This document shows positions 13,887 through 35,649 of a stretch of 64,000 bases of DNA, in pieces (position 1 is the first letter of the stretch; every line of letters begins with the position of its first letter). Position numbers and translations under genes: made by a program. Source of the DNA: Lutjanus erythropterus (Eukaryota; Chordata; Actinopteri; Lutjaniformes; Lutjanidae); contig CM034607.1 of the NCBI GenBank assembly GCA_020091685.1, forward strand, positions 31,778,983 through 31,842,982. The letters run 5' to 3'. The notes beneath the pieces are model-generated. The model ran no database searches. It was not told where the DNA came from and saw only the letters and a program-made list of their open reading frames with translations.

Positions 13887-16044
13887 TCCCCTCCCTTATG
13901 TCCCCCTCATACTCGTACTTTGATGCTATTGTGGATATAGTTTACATGTATTGGTATAAACTTCATACATGTAGTGTTTTGACCCCAAACAGAAATAAAC
14001 AACATTACAGCACCCTTTAACAAAAGTGCAAAGCTCTGAGACATATGCTGCAAAAGAGATTACATATATAGGATTAGGAAGCATGCTAATCTTAATCTTG
14101 TTTCATGCCAGTGGTGATCTCTGTTGATTTTATCTGAACCAGCTTTAAGCATTTCTTGTTCTGTGGATGGTTTGTGGTGCACAGTTCTGTCTCACAGTCA
14201 AATTACATAGATAATGCACAGCCACAGTGTTGAAAATATTTTTTATTTTTATAGATTTGCTCTCTCTCTCAACAAACCTTCTGGAGAAGAAAGTCCACAT
14301 TCATTCAAATGGAAATCAGTCACCTTGTAGTCCTTGCTCTCTTTTTTGAGAGTATAATGAAGTGTCCCTTCTCAGGTTCACACATTTACAACTCATTTTG
14401 CATGACTGCATAATTAAGCAGCTGCTGTTTTCCTAGACTTGGATAGTTAGTGCCATGGAACTGTGCTCGCCATGAGCTTTGGTTTTCAAATTCATCTCTG
14501 CTCTTTGTCGCTTTGTTATCTGAAGAAAATCGTAATTTCAAAAGAAATTTAAAAAGTGATGCTATATAAAACTTAAATTAGTATTTTCTTGTATGATAAA
14601 ATGTATCTTATTCTAACATGAAAAAAGCATGAAAACCCAACTTTAACTGAACCTGCTGTGGTCTTTGGTTGGAAAGCTGTAGGCTTTTGGCTCTCTATGT
14701 TACATAACTGCCCATCTTTGATTTATAGCACAACACAGGAAACGGGCAATTGTTCTGCAAATGCAAACACAGCATACAGCAGTGTCCACTTTGTGAAAGG
14801 AAGCAATTTCTTATCAAACCTCTTCTTAAATCACAAACTCCCAAGTGAGTGAAGTGCATTGTTATCTTTACTTTATTAGTGTAGTTACACTACGACAGGG
14901 TATCATATAATGTCACCATTGTATTTTTGTATTTTGTATTTGTATATTTTGAAATGTTACATGTAATAATACTACTTCTTAGGTACCAGCAAGGGCCTCA
15001 CCAATACATACTTGTTCATGATGGCATGAAAAGGTAATTTTTTGTAAATGTATTTTTATTAGGAAGAAAAAAAGGAAAGTAGAGACATTTGCAGCAACAA
15101 CACAACCACACAACACAGGTGTGGTTTTGTATGCAGGCTTTGTAAAGCAAACACTTGCACACTGGGATGCAAATGAAAATAGCTGGGAATGGAAAGATCA
15201 GCATGCTGGTCCCAGATACTGTGATTCCATGTACAACTGAAATAACATGAATAGTACTATTGACATAGTAAGTAAGTGTGTAAGTGTGCACTTGTGTGTA
15301 GGAGGGGGTGGCATGAAAGCCTGCATGCTTTCAAGTGACAATTTTTCAGAAATGATGTATTCAAGAGCTGACATCGCAACAACTAGGAACCTTAAAAGCT
15401 CAGTGTTGTTCTGTATCTGAAAACTGCCGCTTGCACCACTTGTCAAAGGGACTGTTGTTGCTAAGGAAGGCTTGCCGGCCATAGTGAAACTGAATGGACT
15501 GAGGCAGAGACCTACACTTAGAGCAGTGCAAACACGACAAACACATAAAAAAAATACTAACGCCCTAAACACATATATTTTGTTGTGGGTTATTTGTGAC
15601 ACCAGGCTTATGCAAACGCCATAAAATCTATCTGTGAACCTGCTGTTTGGTTGTCAATACCAAATTAGGTTACAGTAGATTTTTAAAACTCAGAAAACCT
15701 ATGACTCAGGACTGAGGCGTTGTGAGGGAGAGAGCTTCCTTGGCAACCATTTCTGGACTGATTGTCATCATGTGACAAGCTGATGCAGCCAAGCGCTAAA
15801 AAAACAGAGGGACGCACGGGGAGAGAGAGGTGGAGAGAGCGAGAGAGAGTGGGTGTGTGTGTGAGAGAGAGAAAAAGCACCATTGATGAGTCAGAGGAGG
15901 CTGATTCTGACGTAACCCACCAATCCATCCCTCCTTCCAGTTCCCCTGCCTACATGGCCATTCCTGGATATTCAGGTCAGAGCCTGCTTCCCCACAAAAT
16001 ATAGCATAGCAACATAACACAACATATTGTGCATTTTATCTAAA

Positions 16045-16045
<1 letters not shown>

Positions 16046-16109
<64 letters not shown>
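16046..16109. repeat. (CA)n(TA)n microsatellite
   Basis: A run of about 25 CA units passes into about 6 TA units. It follows a GA/GT-rich stretch at 15820-15880. Confidence 0.95.
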
Positions 16110-17299
16110 CATAAATACAATTAGAATAAATTATTTGTGAAAAAACAAATGTGATGAAAACAGATATTTTATCTATTTGAAGTTCTTTATTAGTATATTA
16201 GTAGCTTTGTGATTATGATTTTTTTATTATGATGATTATGATTTTTTTAATTCATACTTTACATTTTCCCATATCATATATATATTATCTTTTATGTTGT
16301 ATTATATGTTAAAATGTACGCACATGTACTGTTAACATATTACTGCAGACCTGAGCAATATAATATAACAACGTCTGATTAGCAATACACAGCCTGGCCT
16401 GGCAAACACATAGTCACATACTGGATATAATCAAATTCGTGTTCAATTCAGTTTTCATCCGATGTGGTGTGGATTTCAAATCAAAACAGAATTACACTTG
16501 AGAAACTAGCTTGTCTCAATATAATTCAGAATCCCACTTTTATAATTTGAGTTATGCAGTTTGTTCATGAGCCATCCATCAGTCAGATCACCAGGCTGTT
16601 CTGTGTTAGTAAGCATACAGGTGAGATATTTAAAAATACACCAGCAAGTTAATATACAACCTCACAGGCTATTGTCAAAATTAGATCACTTCAAATAAGT
16701 AATCTACATCTTTAATTTAAAAAATAGAAGTAAAGCATAAAGAATAGCCTTATATTCAAATTAAATGTATTTAATTTGGTGGAGTTACAGAATTATACCC
16801 TCAACAATTAGATTTTACTTCACAGTGTGTGAATTAAAGCTTGAGTTTACACCAGTTTATGATTTAAATGAAATGAGAACAAATAAATATTCTATTCTGA
16901 AAAACCTCTTTAATTCAAAAGTGCAGCCTGTGCTCTGTTTATCTGTTTCTTCCTGCTTTATTCTGGAAACAAACACTTGTCAGACTGCTGCAGTTGAATC
17001 CCACATCCTTCCCAGGAACACAGAAATGCGGATTCTCTGCATGTTAAAAAAAAGAAATGCAAAACTGCTCTTAGATCAGCCTCTTGCATTCACAGTGCAT
17101 CCGCATCGCTGGCAATGCGTTTTCATAGCAGGGACGCATGCGCAGTGCTTCGTGTTGCAACATGCACTGAGATCGACAGCATTCGTCATCTGGAGAGAAA
17201 AAAAAAGACATTTCTAACCCGTATGAGACAAACTCGGAATCTACACATGAACTGGAAAGGATTACTGCGGTCATATGAGGATTACAGTTGAGGAAGTTT

Positions 17300-19140
17300 G
17301 GAAAATAGCACGATCAATAGTACTGAAATCGGTTTTGTCACGTGGTCAAGTTTGACCAATCGGAGCGAGACAAATTCAGTCGAAAGTATGCTCTTTGTTC
17401 GGATATTTTGCCAACTTTATCCCCAAATCTGAGCCTAAACGGTCTAAATCACAGGATGTGGATGTGGATGGGACATTTTTGCGAGGAATGACGCGCTGTG
17501 GATCTGTATTATCGTGTTTTTCTGCGGAATGCCACGTGTTCAAGTTTTGATAAACAGTGCGCTCGAGCTTATTTCATCACATGACTCCCCTCCCCCACCC
17601 AGCGCAGGGAATGGGGGAAGAAGGCGGACATGTTTGAGGGAAATGTGTTGGTTAAAAAGTATCGAGGTGGAAGACAAGAAGATTATTTGAAGAAAGGTTT
17701 CGCATTATTTTGGGATTTACCAGTCGACATTCGTATTTGTTTTAAATTCAAGGTTTTTATGTCATACTTTGAAATTTTATTTCTTTGTTTTTTAAGTAAT
17801 TTTACTTTACGTTTTAAATGTCTACTTTGTGTTTTTCCATGGTGAAGTTACCAAAACTTTAGTAATATTTCGTATTGTAAAGTATGTAGTGTTACTTTCC
17901 ATCGTTTGTTTGAGTGACATTGTAGGGAATTTGTAACCTTGGTGTGGGGGATGGGCGCATGTGGTTAGGTAACCATTTTGTGTGATTGTCGAATTTAAAG
18001 TGTCGGTCGTTTTTAAAAGTAAGGATTTTGATTATGTGTTTTTTTCCCCAAAGTTATGGCATTTCTAATAGTTTTTGGTTAATTTCTTTTGTAAACTTTA
18101 AAAGGTCAGGCATGGCAGTTGTACTTTGAAACCCTAACATTGATTTTCCCTTGATTACCTATTAGCTTTAACGTTAATTAACGTAATTTTAGGCATGATT
18201 AATAAGTTGGGCTGGGCAGAAAACAGTCTTTAATCAATGGAGTTTGAGGTCAGTGAGGAAAACTGCTGTGTCATTCAGTGGGTAGGTGGTACTTCTTATC
18301 ATTCTGCCATTTGTGATTTTGTTTCTTGTCGTAAACGGGAGTTAATGCCTCACCGATGTACAGTCAGTGTTAGTTTTAAGTTTGGATTTGATCCTAGCAA
18401 CGTTACTACTTTTGTTTGTGAGCCATGGAGGCCTTGTTTGGCTGTTGTTCTTAAATTATGTCCTTAGTCTTCAGCAGATAAACGTTACTTATTTAAGTGG
18501 CGTTTTTATTTGAAATGTGTGGCGTTCTGTTCTTATTTTGTGAATGATTTGACTTTTTCTTTCTTGTTCTTTCTTTAATTCCACTATAATGGCCTGTGTC
18601 ACTGTACTTAAAGATGGCGGCTGTGCGTCTCTTCTGAAAGACAGAAATGCGGATATTCCAGTAAGTAGAGAGCTCGTGGGGAGAGGCTCTTGGCTCTTGA
18701 GCGGTACGCGTGACCCGGTGAAAGGACCAATAGGCTTCTTGGTATTTACACTGGAAGCCCGCGTTACAACCGTATTGACCAATCGTAGCGTTCGCTTTGC
18801 ACACGTTGACGTAATGTAATATGATGAGGAGGAGGATGGCTTCGGTGCCCTCGCGTTTTGTACAAGATTATATTGAAGAACCAGTTAAAGACCGCACTTC
18901 TGAAATACTCAACAGGCTGGGCCAATCGTATTGTGCAATTGCTTCGATGGACAGCAAAAACTTGCGAATAGGTTGGCCCGAAAGAGCGGCAGTGAAACCT
19001 CAATATTAAGGGGTGTGGTGACTTTGATAGACAGTGTAAGCAGCGAATAGCAGCTCCGAGGGCGTGGACATTCTGAGGTGGTCTATCCAATAGGGGAAAT
19101 GGTTGGTCTATAAAATAACGGGTGTAGTCGCATCGTCGCC
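17300..19140 (+). promoter_or_regulatory. brd2: brd2 promoter region with repeated CCAAT boxes and a TATA-like box
   Basis: The proximal part has CCAAT at 19087-19091 and TATAAAATA at 19109-19117. The first coding ATG is at 19254, so transcription may begin near 19140. Further CCAAT words occur at 17356-17360, 18727-18731, 18779-18783 and 18922-18926. CACGTG E-boxes lie at 17339-17344 and 17533-17538, and a YY1-like AAGATGGCGG at 18611-18620. CpG content rises over this stretch compared with the AT-rich gap upstream. Use of multiple NF-Y sites is inferred from motif content only. Confidence 0.6.
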
Positions 19141-19253
19141 ATTTCAACGAAGCAGATTAAAGGAGTTCGCTGTGGCGGGGAGCGGAGAAAACTGACGAAC
19201 AGAGACGGATCCTGGTCTGAGTCTAGCTAAAAACAGAATCCGGATCCATCCTG

Positions 19254-27901
<8,648 letters not shown>

Positions 27902-29940
27902 GAGGCAGAGGGTTTCCACGTGAAAAGGGTCGTGCGAGGGACCCCGGGCGTTTCGCTTCCCACTGAGTGGAGTGAACTGCAGTAGAGCTACTGACGACGG
28001 AGCCGCGGGACGGATCAGACGAGACCAGCACCAGGCAGAACTGGTCTGACTCCACAAGTGTCAAACCAAGAAAGAGAGAGAGAGATGGGGCTTTCCCTGC
28101 GCTCAGCTCAGCCATCCAATCCCGTCCTGGACACAGACAAGTTAAAGATGATGAATGGACGGACAGGAAACTCATTGTACAGTCGTGCCGTTCTCTGGAG
28201 AACTGGCCTTGTTGGGCAGAGCGAGGGATGCTCCATCTCCCACAAAACAAGAAGAGCAAAGCATGCGTTGGAGGGATAAGGGTGCTAGAGCCAGAATCTG
28301 TCTTATTTCTGGAGATAATTTCCCTTCTTTCCGTGCTCTCTGTCTTTATGCTGTATAGATAAGGTGTACAGTTATATAAATATCTATTTTTCTTTTATAA
28401 AGAAGCATTTTATGGAGATAATTTATTCCCTCATTCTGGGAAAGATGAACTGGTGTGGGCAGAGTTGTGTTTTAGTTTTTGTTTAGATTTTTTTTCTTGA
28501 GTGACAGAAGGTAGAGGGGAAACACCTGTTTGTGTGTGTGTATGTGTGTGTGTGTGTTCGTATGTGAGTGTGTGCGTCTGTATGAATGTGTCACGTATGT
28601 GTTTTGCATGCACATGTGTGAGTGTGAGATCCGGCACCACAAGTGCAGCCTTGTGAAGTTCCTCATAGTTTTGACGCAGGCGTTGAAAATCAGTCTGCAC
28701 GCAGAAGCACCTTGGTTCAGTAGAATACAGAATGCATGCAATACAGAGGAGCTGACAAACATCTGCATACTCATGTACTACTTTACTGCATCCTTGTGTA
28801 CTCATGTACTTGTTTGAAAGGGTTGGCCACTGTACAGAAATGTGACCTAGTTACACGTCAGTTTATACATTAATATTTCTGTTCCCATGTGTGCTGTCTT
28901 TTTTTTCATCCATTTCTCTGTAAACATGAGATTTTTTTTCTTCTTGTGACCAATCTGCTAATAAATCAGAGGACGTGTTTTGTCCGCTCACATGTGCCCA
29001 AATTACATCTCGGTTCTCTTTTGATTTCTTCTGGTGTTGACTTAAGTCACGAAACATCCGACCAGACTTGAGTACTTGAAGTTGCAAGAAAGATATTTGA
29101 TATTTTTTTGATTTCCCACAGACCATCACTTCTCACCACCATGGTGTCACAAAAGTAAAACTGCTTTGTCTTTACAAACGATTTGGCCTTTGAGATCTAT
29201 GGCAGCTGAAAGTTTTGTTTTCTGTGTTAGCGGAGTTCTGTTTGAGTAACTTTACTTATTTGTGTGATTTTTAAAATCATTAGTATGTTTTCTCACCTGT
29301 GACTTTAAGTTGTGGATGGTGAGAGTTTTTCTTTTTCTTTTTTTCTTTTTCTTTTTTTTTTTTAGCTGGTGAAAACATGAAAGTGGCTTTTTGAATTTTG
29401 GGATCCAGCAGCCAGTTTAACCAGTAGACAAAAAAAGATGGTTTAATGTTGTGAGTAATAACAATGCACTGTTTGTTTGGTGGTACTACTAAACAAGTTT
29501 GTGATTTAGGTAAGGCGTGTATCGTTTTTGTTCTTTTAAAATCGCCTGTGGCTTGAGATTGGAGTATTGTATGTTTGAAACTGATTATTTATTTAGAAGG
29601 AATTTTGAATGGATATACTTTTTTTTCATAATACTGAAAGTAATCAAACGCTTTTAAGTCAAAGTCTACTCTATGAAATATGCACAGATTTAACTGTCAG
29701 GATTGTAGAAGTGTACATATTTTACAGTCTCAATCTTTGAGCATGTTTTTGTTTCTCCTTCAGTATCTTAGTCGAGCTTTTTCTCTGTCCAGCGAAGGTT
29801 TGTTTGGGCTACTGTTCTAAAACAAAATACTCCAGAGTTGTCAGTCTTACTTTTCTGAAGTTTGTCAGAAATCTAAATGCCTCTGTACTTGACTCCATCG
29901 TTTCACCTGAACATCTGTACATAAATAAACTGAGACATGT
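27902..29940 (+). terminator. brd2: brd2 3' UTR with two polyA signals
   Basis: Non-coding sequence follows the TGA at 27899-27901. AATAAA words at 28960-28965 and 29924-29929 suggest a short and a long 3' end. GT-rich repeats occur near 28530-28565 and T-rich tracts near 29325-29362. The small open frames here show no protein similarity I can recognise. Confidence 0.6.
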
Positions 29941-30432
29941 TCATCTTTTCACTGACTTCAGGGACATTTTATTCAGTTTCGATGTAGTTTTTAGGAACAT
30001 ACTGAGATCATTCCAGTTCAGGAATGAGGATCTTTGAACTTGAGAGTAACAGCGACATCTACTGTTATCAAATGGATTAAAATGTAGTTTATTATTCCTG
30101 TGTTCTTGGTGACAAAGAGATCTTTTGTTTTCTTTTTTCTTTTGTATTTCTTGAAATATCAAATTACAAGTTACAATTTTTAAACTGAGAACTAACAATG
30201 ACTTTCTTCCCTTTTTCTGACATGTCCTTAACTGGCATCAAGAACTTGAAAATTAATTGGATAAATGTAAAATCTGACATATCTCGACAGCCTATTCAAT
30301 CAAATATGGTTAATTTGTGTTGCTGCCTTTGTAATTATGCAGAACAGTTTAAATTGCTGATGCATCAGTAGCAAACTGCAAAATTATGTTCCCTACCATC
30401 AAGAGTGAATGATAAATCTTCATGACTACTAC
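29941..30432. other. Short unique flank before the array
   Basis: An AT-rich sequence without an open frame or repeat that I recognise. It ends at ACTAC immediately before the TTAA that bounds the array. Confidence 0.5.
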
Positions 30433-30436
30433 TTAA

Positions 30437-31585
30437 CCCTCTATGGTACCATGTTGCCCTCAGGCAACAAACCCATTTTTGCCCTGTCACATCTCCACAA
30501 TGCATCCCTTTAAATGATGCGATACTTTAAAAAAGAGGTAAAACCATAGGGAACCATTAACAATGCTTTAAGTTGTCACATGACCTCCAGGAAGCGATTT
30601 TGAAACCCTTCTTGGCGGGCTTTTTCTAAGGAGACAGCTCTGCTATCTTGCTGCAAAAAAAAGACTCTCAAAAAGTTATTTTTTGTCCCTTTTCCTCCTG
30701 GAAAAAAATGTCTTCACACTAATAGGTGAGTAAACTTTAAGTTTTGATAGTTTCATGCAACTTATTTACTAATTTAATAGTGGAAACTTGTTAAAATGCA
30801 GCTGTTGCCCTGAGGCAACAACGTGCCATCATGGAAAGTTGCAATGTTGCCTGCAACAGTGAACCATTATGGAATCACAATAGCAAACACAACACTGACC
30901 ACTGGCCTATTTGGGTGGAGAAAAAGGGCAGATGCAGATACCCTGGATGTAAGGGTATAGTGAAATCACAGTGCACAAAATGTGTCACCTGCCTGTGCTT
31001 CACTCCTGAAAAAAACTGCTTCATGGAGTTCCATAAGCACTGAGCAGCAACACCACAAGTGATGGCAACACATGTCAGGAAAGACACGGGGGACTGACAG
31101 AAAACATGCACTGAAATGAAGCAGTGATGATCAAACACTGGAATTTGTTGTTTTTGTTTTTCAAATGGTTATGGTAATGGTTATCTTTGTTGATTTAAGT
31201 AGTTTAAAGTTTTATACTTTACACATTTATTTCAATGGGTTGTTCCTAAATGGTACAATGTTGCCTACAGGCAACATTTAGCCAAGAAACATTTTAAATT
31301 CTTTTTAAAATTCTTTTTAATTTAAAATTTAAAATGAATTGTGACTTCTTGATGTTATTGAATATTTTTGCATATGTTTATGAAATAAACAATGTTCAAA
31401 TTGGAAAAGGAACGTCTTTTTCACTTACGCACCATTATGGTACAATGTTGCCTAACCTTGAACCCCAAAACTTCAAAAAAAATAAAAATAAAATAAAAAT
31501 AAATTTCTTCAGATTATGTTTATTTAGTCTATTTTGAGACATAAAACACATTTCCTCACTGGCATCATAATGTGTACCATAGAGG
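30437..31585 (+). mobile_element. Non-autonomous piggyBac-like unit 1 (best-preserved, 5' edge of array)
   Basis: The 5' end is CCCTCTATGGTACC after TTAA and the 3' end is GTGTACCATAGAGG. The inverted terminal match is about 12-13 bases. Palindromic words GTTGCCCTCAGGCAAC, GTTGCCCTGAGGCAAC and GTTGCCTACAGGCAAC occur at 30454, about 30805 and about 31259. The context ATGGTACMATGTTGCC occurs three times (about 30443, 31250 and 31436), once at the 5' terminus and twice in the 3' third. A 70-codon frame with a transposase-like cysteine cluster lies at 30831-31043. The catalytic DDD domain is absent, so the unit is an internally deleted element. Confidence 0.8.
30831..31043 (+). pseudogene. piggyBac transposase C-terminal cysteine-rich fragment
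   Basis: The 70-codon open frame ends in a Cys/His-rich tail: GRCRYPGC, then QCTKCVTCLC, then NCFMEFHKH and stop. The pattern of spaced CxxC pairs followed by CFxxFH is characteristic of the zinc-binding C-terminus of piggyBac transposases, which contacts the terminal repeats. Nothing of the RNase H-like catalytic core precedes it. The ATG may be fortuitous, because the frame begins just after a palindromic GTTGCC repeat. It is probably a relic; an expressed DNA-binding peptide is possible but unsupported. Confidence 0.7.
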
Positions 31586-32077
31586 ATATGACCATACATA
31601 CATACATACATATGACCATACATACATACATACATACATACATATGAGCATACATACATACATACATTATATGAGCATACATACATACATACATATGACA
31701 TACATACATACATACATACATATGAACATACATACATACATACATATGACATACATACATACATATGACCATACATACATACATACATACATACATATGA
31801 CCATACATACATACATATGACCATATACATACATTACATACATATATGGTCATACATATGACCATGCATACATATTATACATACATACATACATACATAT
31901 GAGCATACATACATACATACATACACATATGACCATGCATACATACATACCATATGACTATACATACATACATACATATGACCATATATACATACATACA
32001 TATGACCATACATACACATACATACATACATACATATATATGACCATATACATACATACATATATACATATATATAT
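31586..32077. repeat. TACA satellite block 1
   Basis: TACA runs are punctuated by TATGACC and TATGAGC. A TATGGTCATACATATGACC inverted motif lies near 31846. The block ends in an ATATATATA tract that leads into the next element copy. Confidence 0.9.
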
Positions 32078-32361
32078 AAATTCTTTTTATAATTCTTTTT
32101 AATTTAAAATTTAAAATATGTGACTATGATGTTATTGAATATTTTTGCATATGTTTGAAATAAACAATGTTCAAATTGGAAAAGGAACATTCATTTCACT
32201 TATGCACCATTATGGTACAATGTTGCTACAGGCAACGAACCCAAAACTTCAAAAATAAAAATAAAAATAAAAATAAAATTTCTTCAGATTATGTTTATTT
32301 AGTCTATTTTGAACATAAAAACACATTTCCCCACTGGCATCATAATGTGTACCATACAGGG
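32078..32361 (+). mobile_element. piggyBac-like unit 2, 3' part only
   Basis: It starts at the ATATATAAATTC junction and carries the ATGTTATTGAATATTTTTGC segment, the ATGGTACAATGTTGC motif, an AAAATA-rich run and the 3' end ACCATACAGG, whose terminal repeat has an A-to-C change. Confidence 0.8.
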
Positions 32362-32430
32362 ATATGACCATACATACATACATACATACATACATACATA
32401 CTTATGACCATACATGCATACATATGACCA

Positions 32431-32461
<31 letters not shown>

Positions 32462-32861
32462 GACCATACATACATATGACCATGCATACATTCATATGAC
32501 CATACATACATACACACATACATACATACATGGTCATACATATGACCATGCATACATACATACATACATACATACATATGAACCATACATACATACACCA
32601 TACATATGACCATGCATACATACATACATACATGTGATATACATGCATACATACATACATACATGACCATACATACATACATACATGTGACCATTACATA
32701 CATACATATACATACATATGAGCATACATACATATGAGCATATATACATACATACATATGACCATACATACATACATACATACATACATATGAGAATACA
32801 TACATACATATGATATTACCATACATATGACCATACATACATACATATGACCATACATACA

Positions 32862-32897
<36 letters not shown>

Positions 32898-32936
32898 TGA
32901 CCATACATACATACATACATATATACATATATATAT
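32362..32936. repeat. TACA satellite block 2
   Basis: It contains the marker CATTCATATGACC near 32487, followed by an ATGGTCATACATATGACCAT inverted motif near 32531. This pair recurs a few hundred bases after several other element copies. Confidence 0.9.
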
Positions 32937-33221
32937 AAATTCTTTTATAATTCTTTTAAATTTAAAATTTAAAATGAATTGTGACTTCTTGATGTTATTG
33001 AATATTTTTGCATATGTTTATGAAATAAACAATGTTCAAATTGGAAAAGGCGTTCTTTTCACTTATGCACCATTATGGTACAATGTTGCCTACAGGCAAC
33101 GAACAAAACTTCCAAAATAAAAATAAAAATAGAAATTTCTTCAGATTATGTTTATTTAGTCTATTTTGAGACATAAAAACACATTTCCCTCACTGGCATC
33201 ATAATATGTGTACCATAGAGG
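32937..33221 (+). mobile_element. piggyBac-like unit 3, 3' part only
   Basis: It has the same ATATATAAATTC left junction as unit 2. It keeps GTTGCCTACAGGCAAC and ends GTACCATAGAGGG, one G longer than some copies, matching the three C's of the array's 5' terminus. Confidence 0.8.
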
Positions 33222-33241
33222 GATATGACCATATACATACA

Positions 33242-33272
<31 letters not shown>

Positions 33273-33369
33273 GTACATACATACATACACATACATACAT
33301 ACATACATATACATACATATGAGCATACATACATACATGCATATGACCATACATGCATACATACATACA

Positions 33370-33400
<31 letters not shown>

Positions 33401-33595
33401 GAGCATACATACATACATACATATGACATACATACATACATATGAGCATACATACATACATACATACATATGAGACATACATACTATGACATACATACAT
33501 ATGAGCATACATACATACATACATACATACATATGACATACATACATATGACATACACATACATACATATGACCATACATACATACATACATACA

Positions 33596-33626
<31 letters not shown>

Positions 33627-33807
33627 GACCATACACATACATATGCATACATACATACATACATACATACATATGACCATACATACATATGACCATGCAT
33701 ACATTCATATGACCATACATACATATACACATACATACATACATATAGTCATACATATGACCATACATACATACATACATACATACATATGAGCATACAT
33801 GCATACA

Positions 33808-33838
<31 letters not shown>

Positions 33839-33945
33839 GACCATGCACATACATACATACATGTGACCATACATACATACATACATACATATGAGCATAC
33901 ATACATATGAGCATATATACATACATACATATGACCATACATACA

Positions 33946-33976
<31 letters not shown>

Positions 33977-34081
33977 GAGAATACATACATACATATGACA
34001 TACATACATACATATGACCATACATACATACATATGACCATACATACATACATATGACCATACATACATACATATATTTAT
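33222..34081. repeat. TACA satellite block 3
   Basis: Several long uninterrupted TACA runs occur (for example 33357-33398 and 33567-33622). The CATTCATATGACC marker is near 33691 and the GTCATACATATGACC motif near 33749. Confidence 0.9.
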
Positions 34082-34364
34082 AAATTCTTATAATTCTTTT
34101 TAATTTAAATTTAAATGAATTGTGATTTCTTGATGTTATTGAATATTTTTGCATATGTTTATGAAATAAACAATGTTCAAATTGGAAAAACGTTCTTTTT
34201 TCACTTATGCACCATTATGGTACAATGTTGCTGGCATGAACCTAAAACTTCAAAAATAATAATAAATATAAAAATAAAATTTCTTCAGATTATGTTTATT
34301 TAGTCTATTTTGAGACATAAAAACACATTTCCCTCACTGGCATCATAATGTGTACCATAGAGGG
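34082..34364 (+). mobile_element. piggyBac-like unit 4, 3' part only
   Basis: The GTTGCCTACAGGCAAC palindrome is damaged (reads GTTGCTGGCATGAAC). The 3' terminus GTACCATAGAGGG is intact. Confidence 0.8.
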
Positions 34365-34413
34365 ATATGACCATACATACATACATACATACATACATAC
34401 ATACATACATACA

Positions 34414-34444
<31 letters not shown>

Positions 34445-34771
34445 GACCATACATACATACATACATATGAGCATACATACACATACATACATACATATGA
34501 GCATACATACATATATATATACACATACATACATACATACATACATATGACCATACATACATACATACATACATACATATGACCATACATACATATGACC
34601 ATACATACATACATATGAGCATATATATACATACATACATACATACATACATACATACATACATACTTATGACCATATGCATATATGACCATACATACAT
34701 ACATACATACCACATACATATACATACATATGACCATACATACATATATTATGCATACATTCATATGACCA

Positions 34772-34802
<31 letters not shown>

Positions 34803-34999
34803 GGTCATACATATGACCATGCATACATACATACATACATACATACATATGAGCATACATGCATACATACATACATACATATGACCATACATACATATGA
34901 GCATATATACATACATACATACATACATATGACCATGCATACATACATATGAGCATACATACATACATGAACATACATACATACATACATACATGACCA

Positions 35000-35030
<31 letters not shown>

Positions 35031-35032
35031 GA

Positions 35033-35064
<32 letters not shown>

Positions 35065-35081
35065 CATACATACATATATAT
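34365..35081. repeat. TACA satellite block 4
   Basis: It opens with about 70 bases of uninterrupted TACA (about 34373-34441). A GCATACATTCATATGACC marker lies near 34743 and a TATGGTCATACATATGACC motif near 34800. Confidence 0.9.
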
Positions 35082-35365
35082 AAATTATTTTTATAATTCT
35101 TTTAATTTAAAATTCAAAATGAATTGTGACTTCTTGATGTTATTGAATATTTTTTATATGTTTATGAAATAAACAATGTTCAAATTGGAAAAGGAACATT
35201 CTTTTTCACTAATGCACCATTATGGTACAATTTTGCCTACAACAACGAACCCCAAAACTTCCAAAAATAAAAATAAAAATAAAAATTCTTCAGATTATGT
35301 TTATTTAGTCTATTTTGAGACATAAAAACACATTTCCTCTGGCATCATAATGTGTACCATAGAGG
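35082..35365 (+). mobile_element. piggyBac-like unit 5, 3' part only
   Basis: The palindrome is again degraded (TTTTGCCTACAACAACG). The end GTGTACCATAGAGG runs into ATATGACC of the next block. Confidence 0.8.
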
Positions 35366-35374
35366 ATATGACCA

Positions 35375-35405
<31 letters not shown>

Positions 35406-35520
35406 GACCATACATACATACATACACATACATACATACATACATATACATACATACATACATACATATGACCATACATACATACATACATATGACCATA
35501 CATACATACACATACATACA

Positions 35521-35551
<31 letters not shown>

Positions 35552-35649
35552 GAGCATACATACATACATACATATGAGCATAAATACATACATACATACA
35601 TATGAGCATACATACATTATACATATGAGCATACATACATATGTACATA
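35366..35649. repeat. TACA satellite block 5 (interrupted by foreign insert)
   Basis: A short block that stops abruptly at about 35650 where unrelated sequence begins. The same satellite resumes after 36216. Confidence 0.85.

Larger units (their letters stand above)
5300..17300. other. Gene-poor intergenic region between tap2 and brd2
   Basis: Both strands were read. No open frame longer than about 150 codons occurs, and none carries a recognised motif or sits between good splice sites. The region is AT-rich with simple repeats (10721-10789, 13840-13883, 16046-16109), a GA-rich tract near 15820-15880 and a perfect hairpin at 11195-11269. It also holds scattered CCAYTAGATGGC-like motifs (9966-9978, 10652-10665, 12803-12816) and a weak tRNA-like fragment near 8035-8090. 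No proteasome-subunit or class I gene, which often sit beside tap2 in fish, was seen here. Confidence 0.55.

Noticed and set aside
17630-17845. 71-codon frame upstream of brd2
   Set aside because: It has no known motif. It sits in the promoter region and could at most be part of an alternative leader; support is too weak.
31572-32102. TACA satellite as a centromere or telomere repeat
   Set aside because: It is flanked by ordinary genes of the MHC region, is bounded by transposon ends and lacks the telomere hexamer or a typical 100-200-bp centromere monomer.
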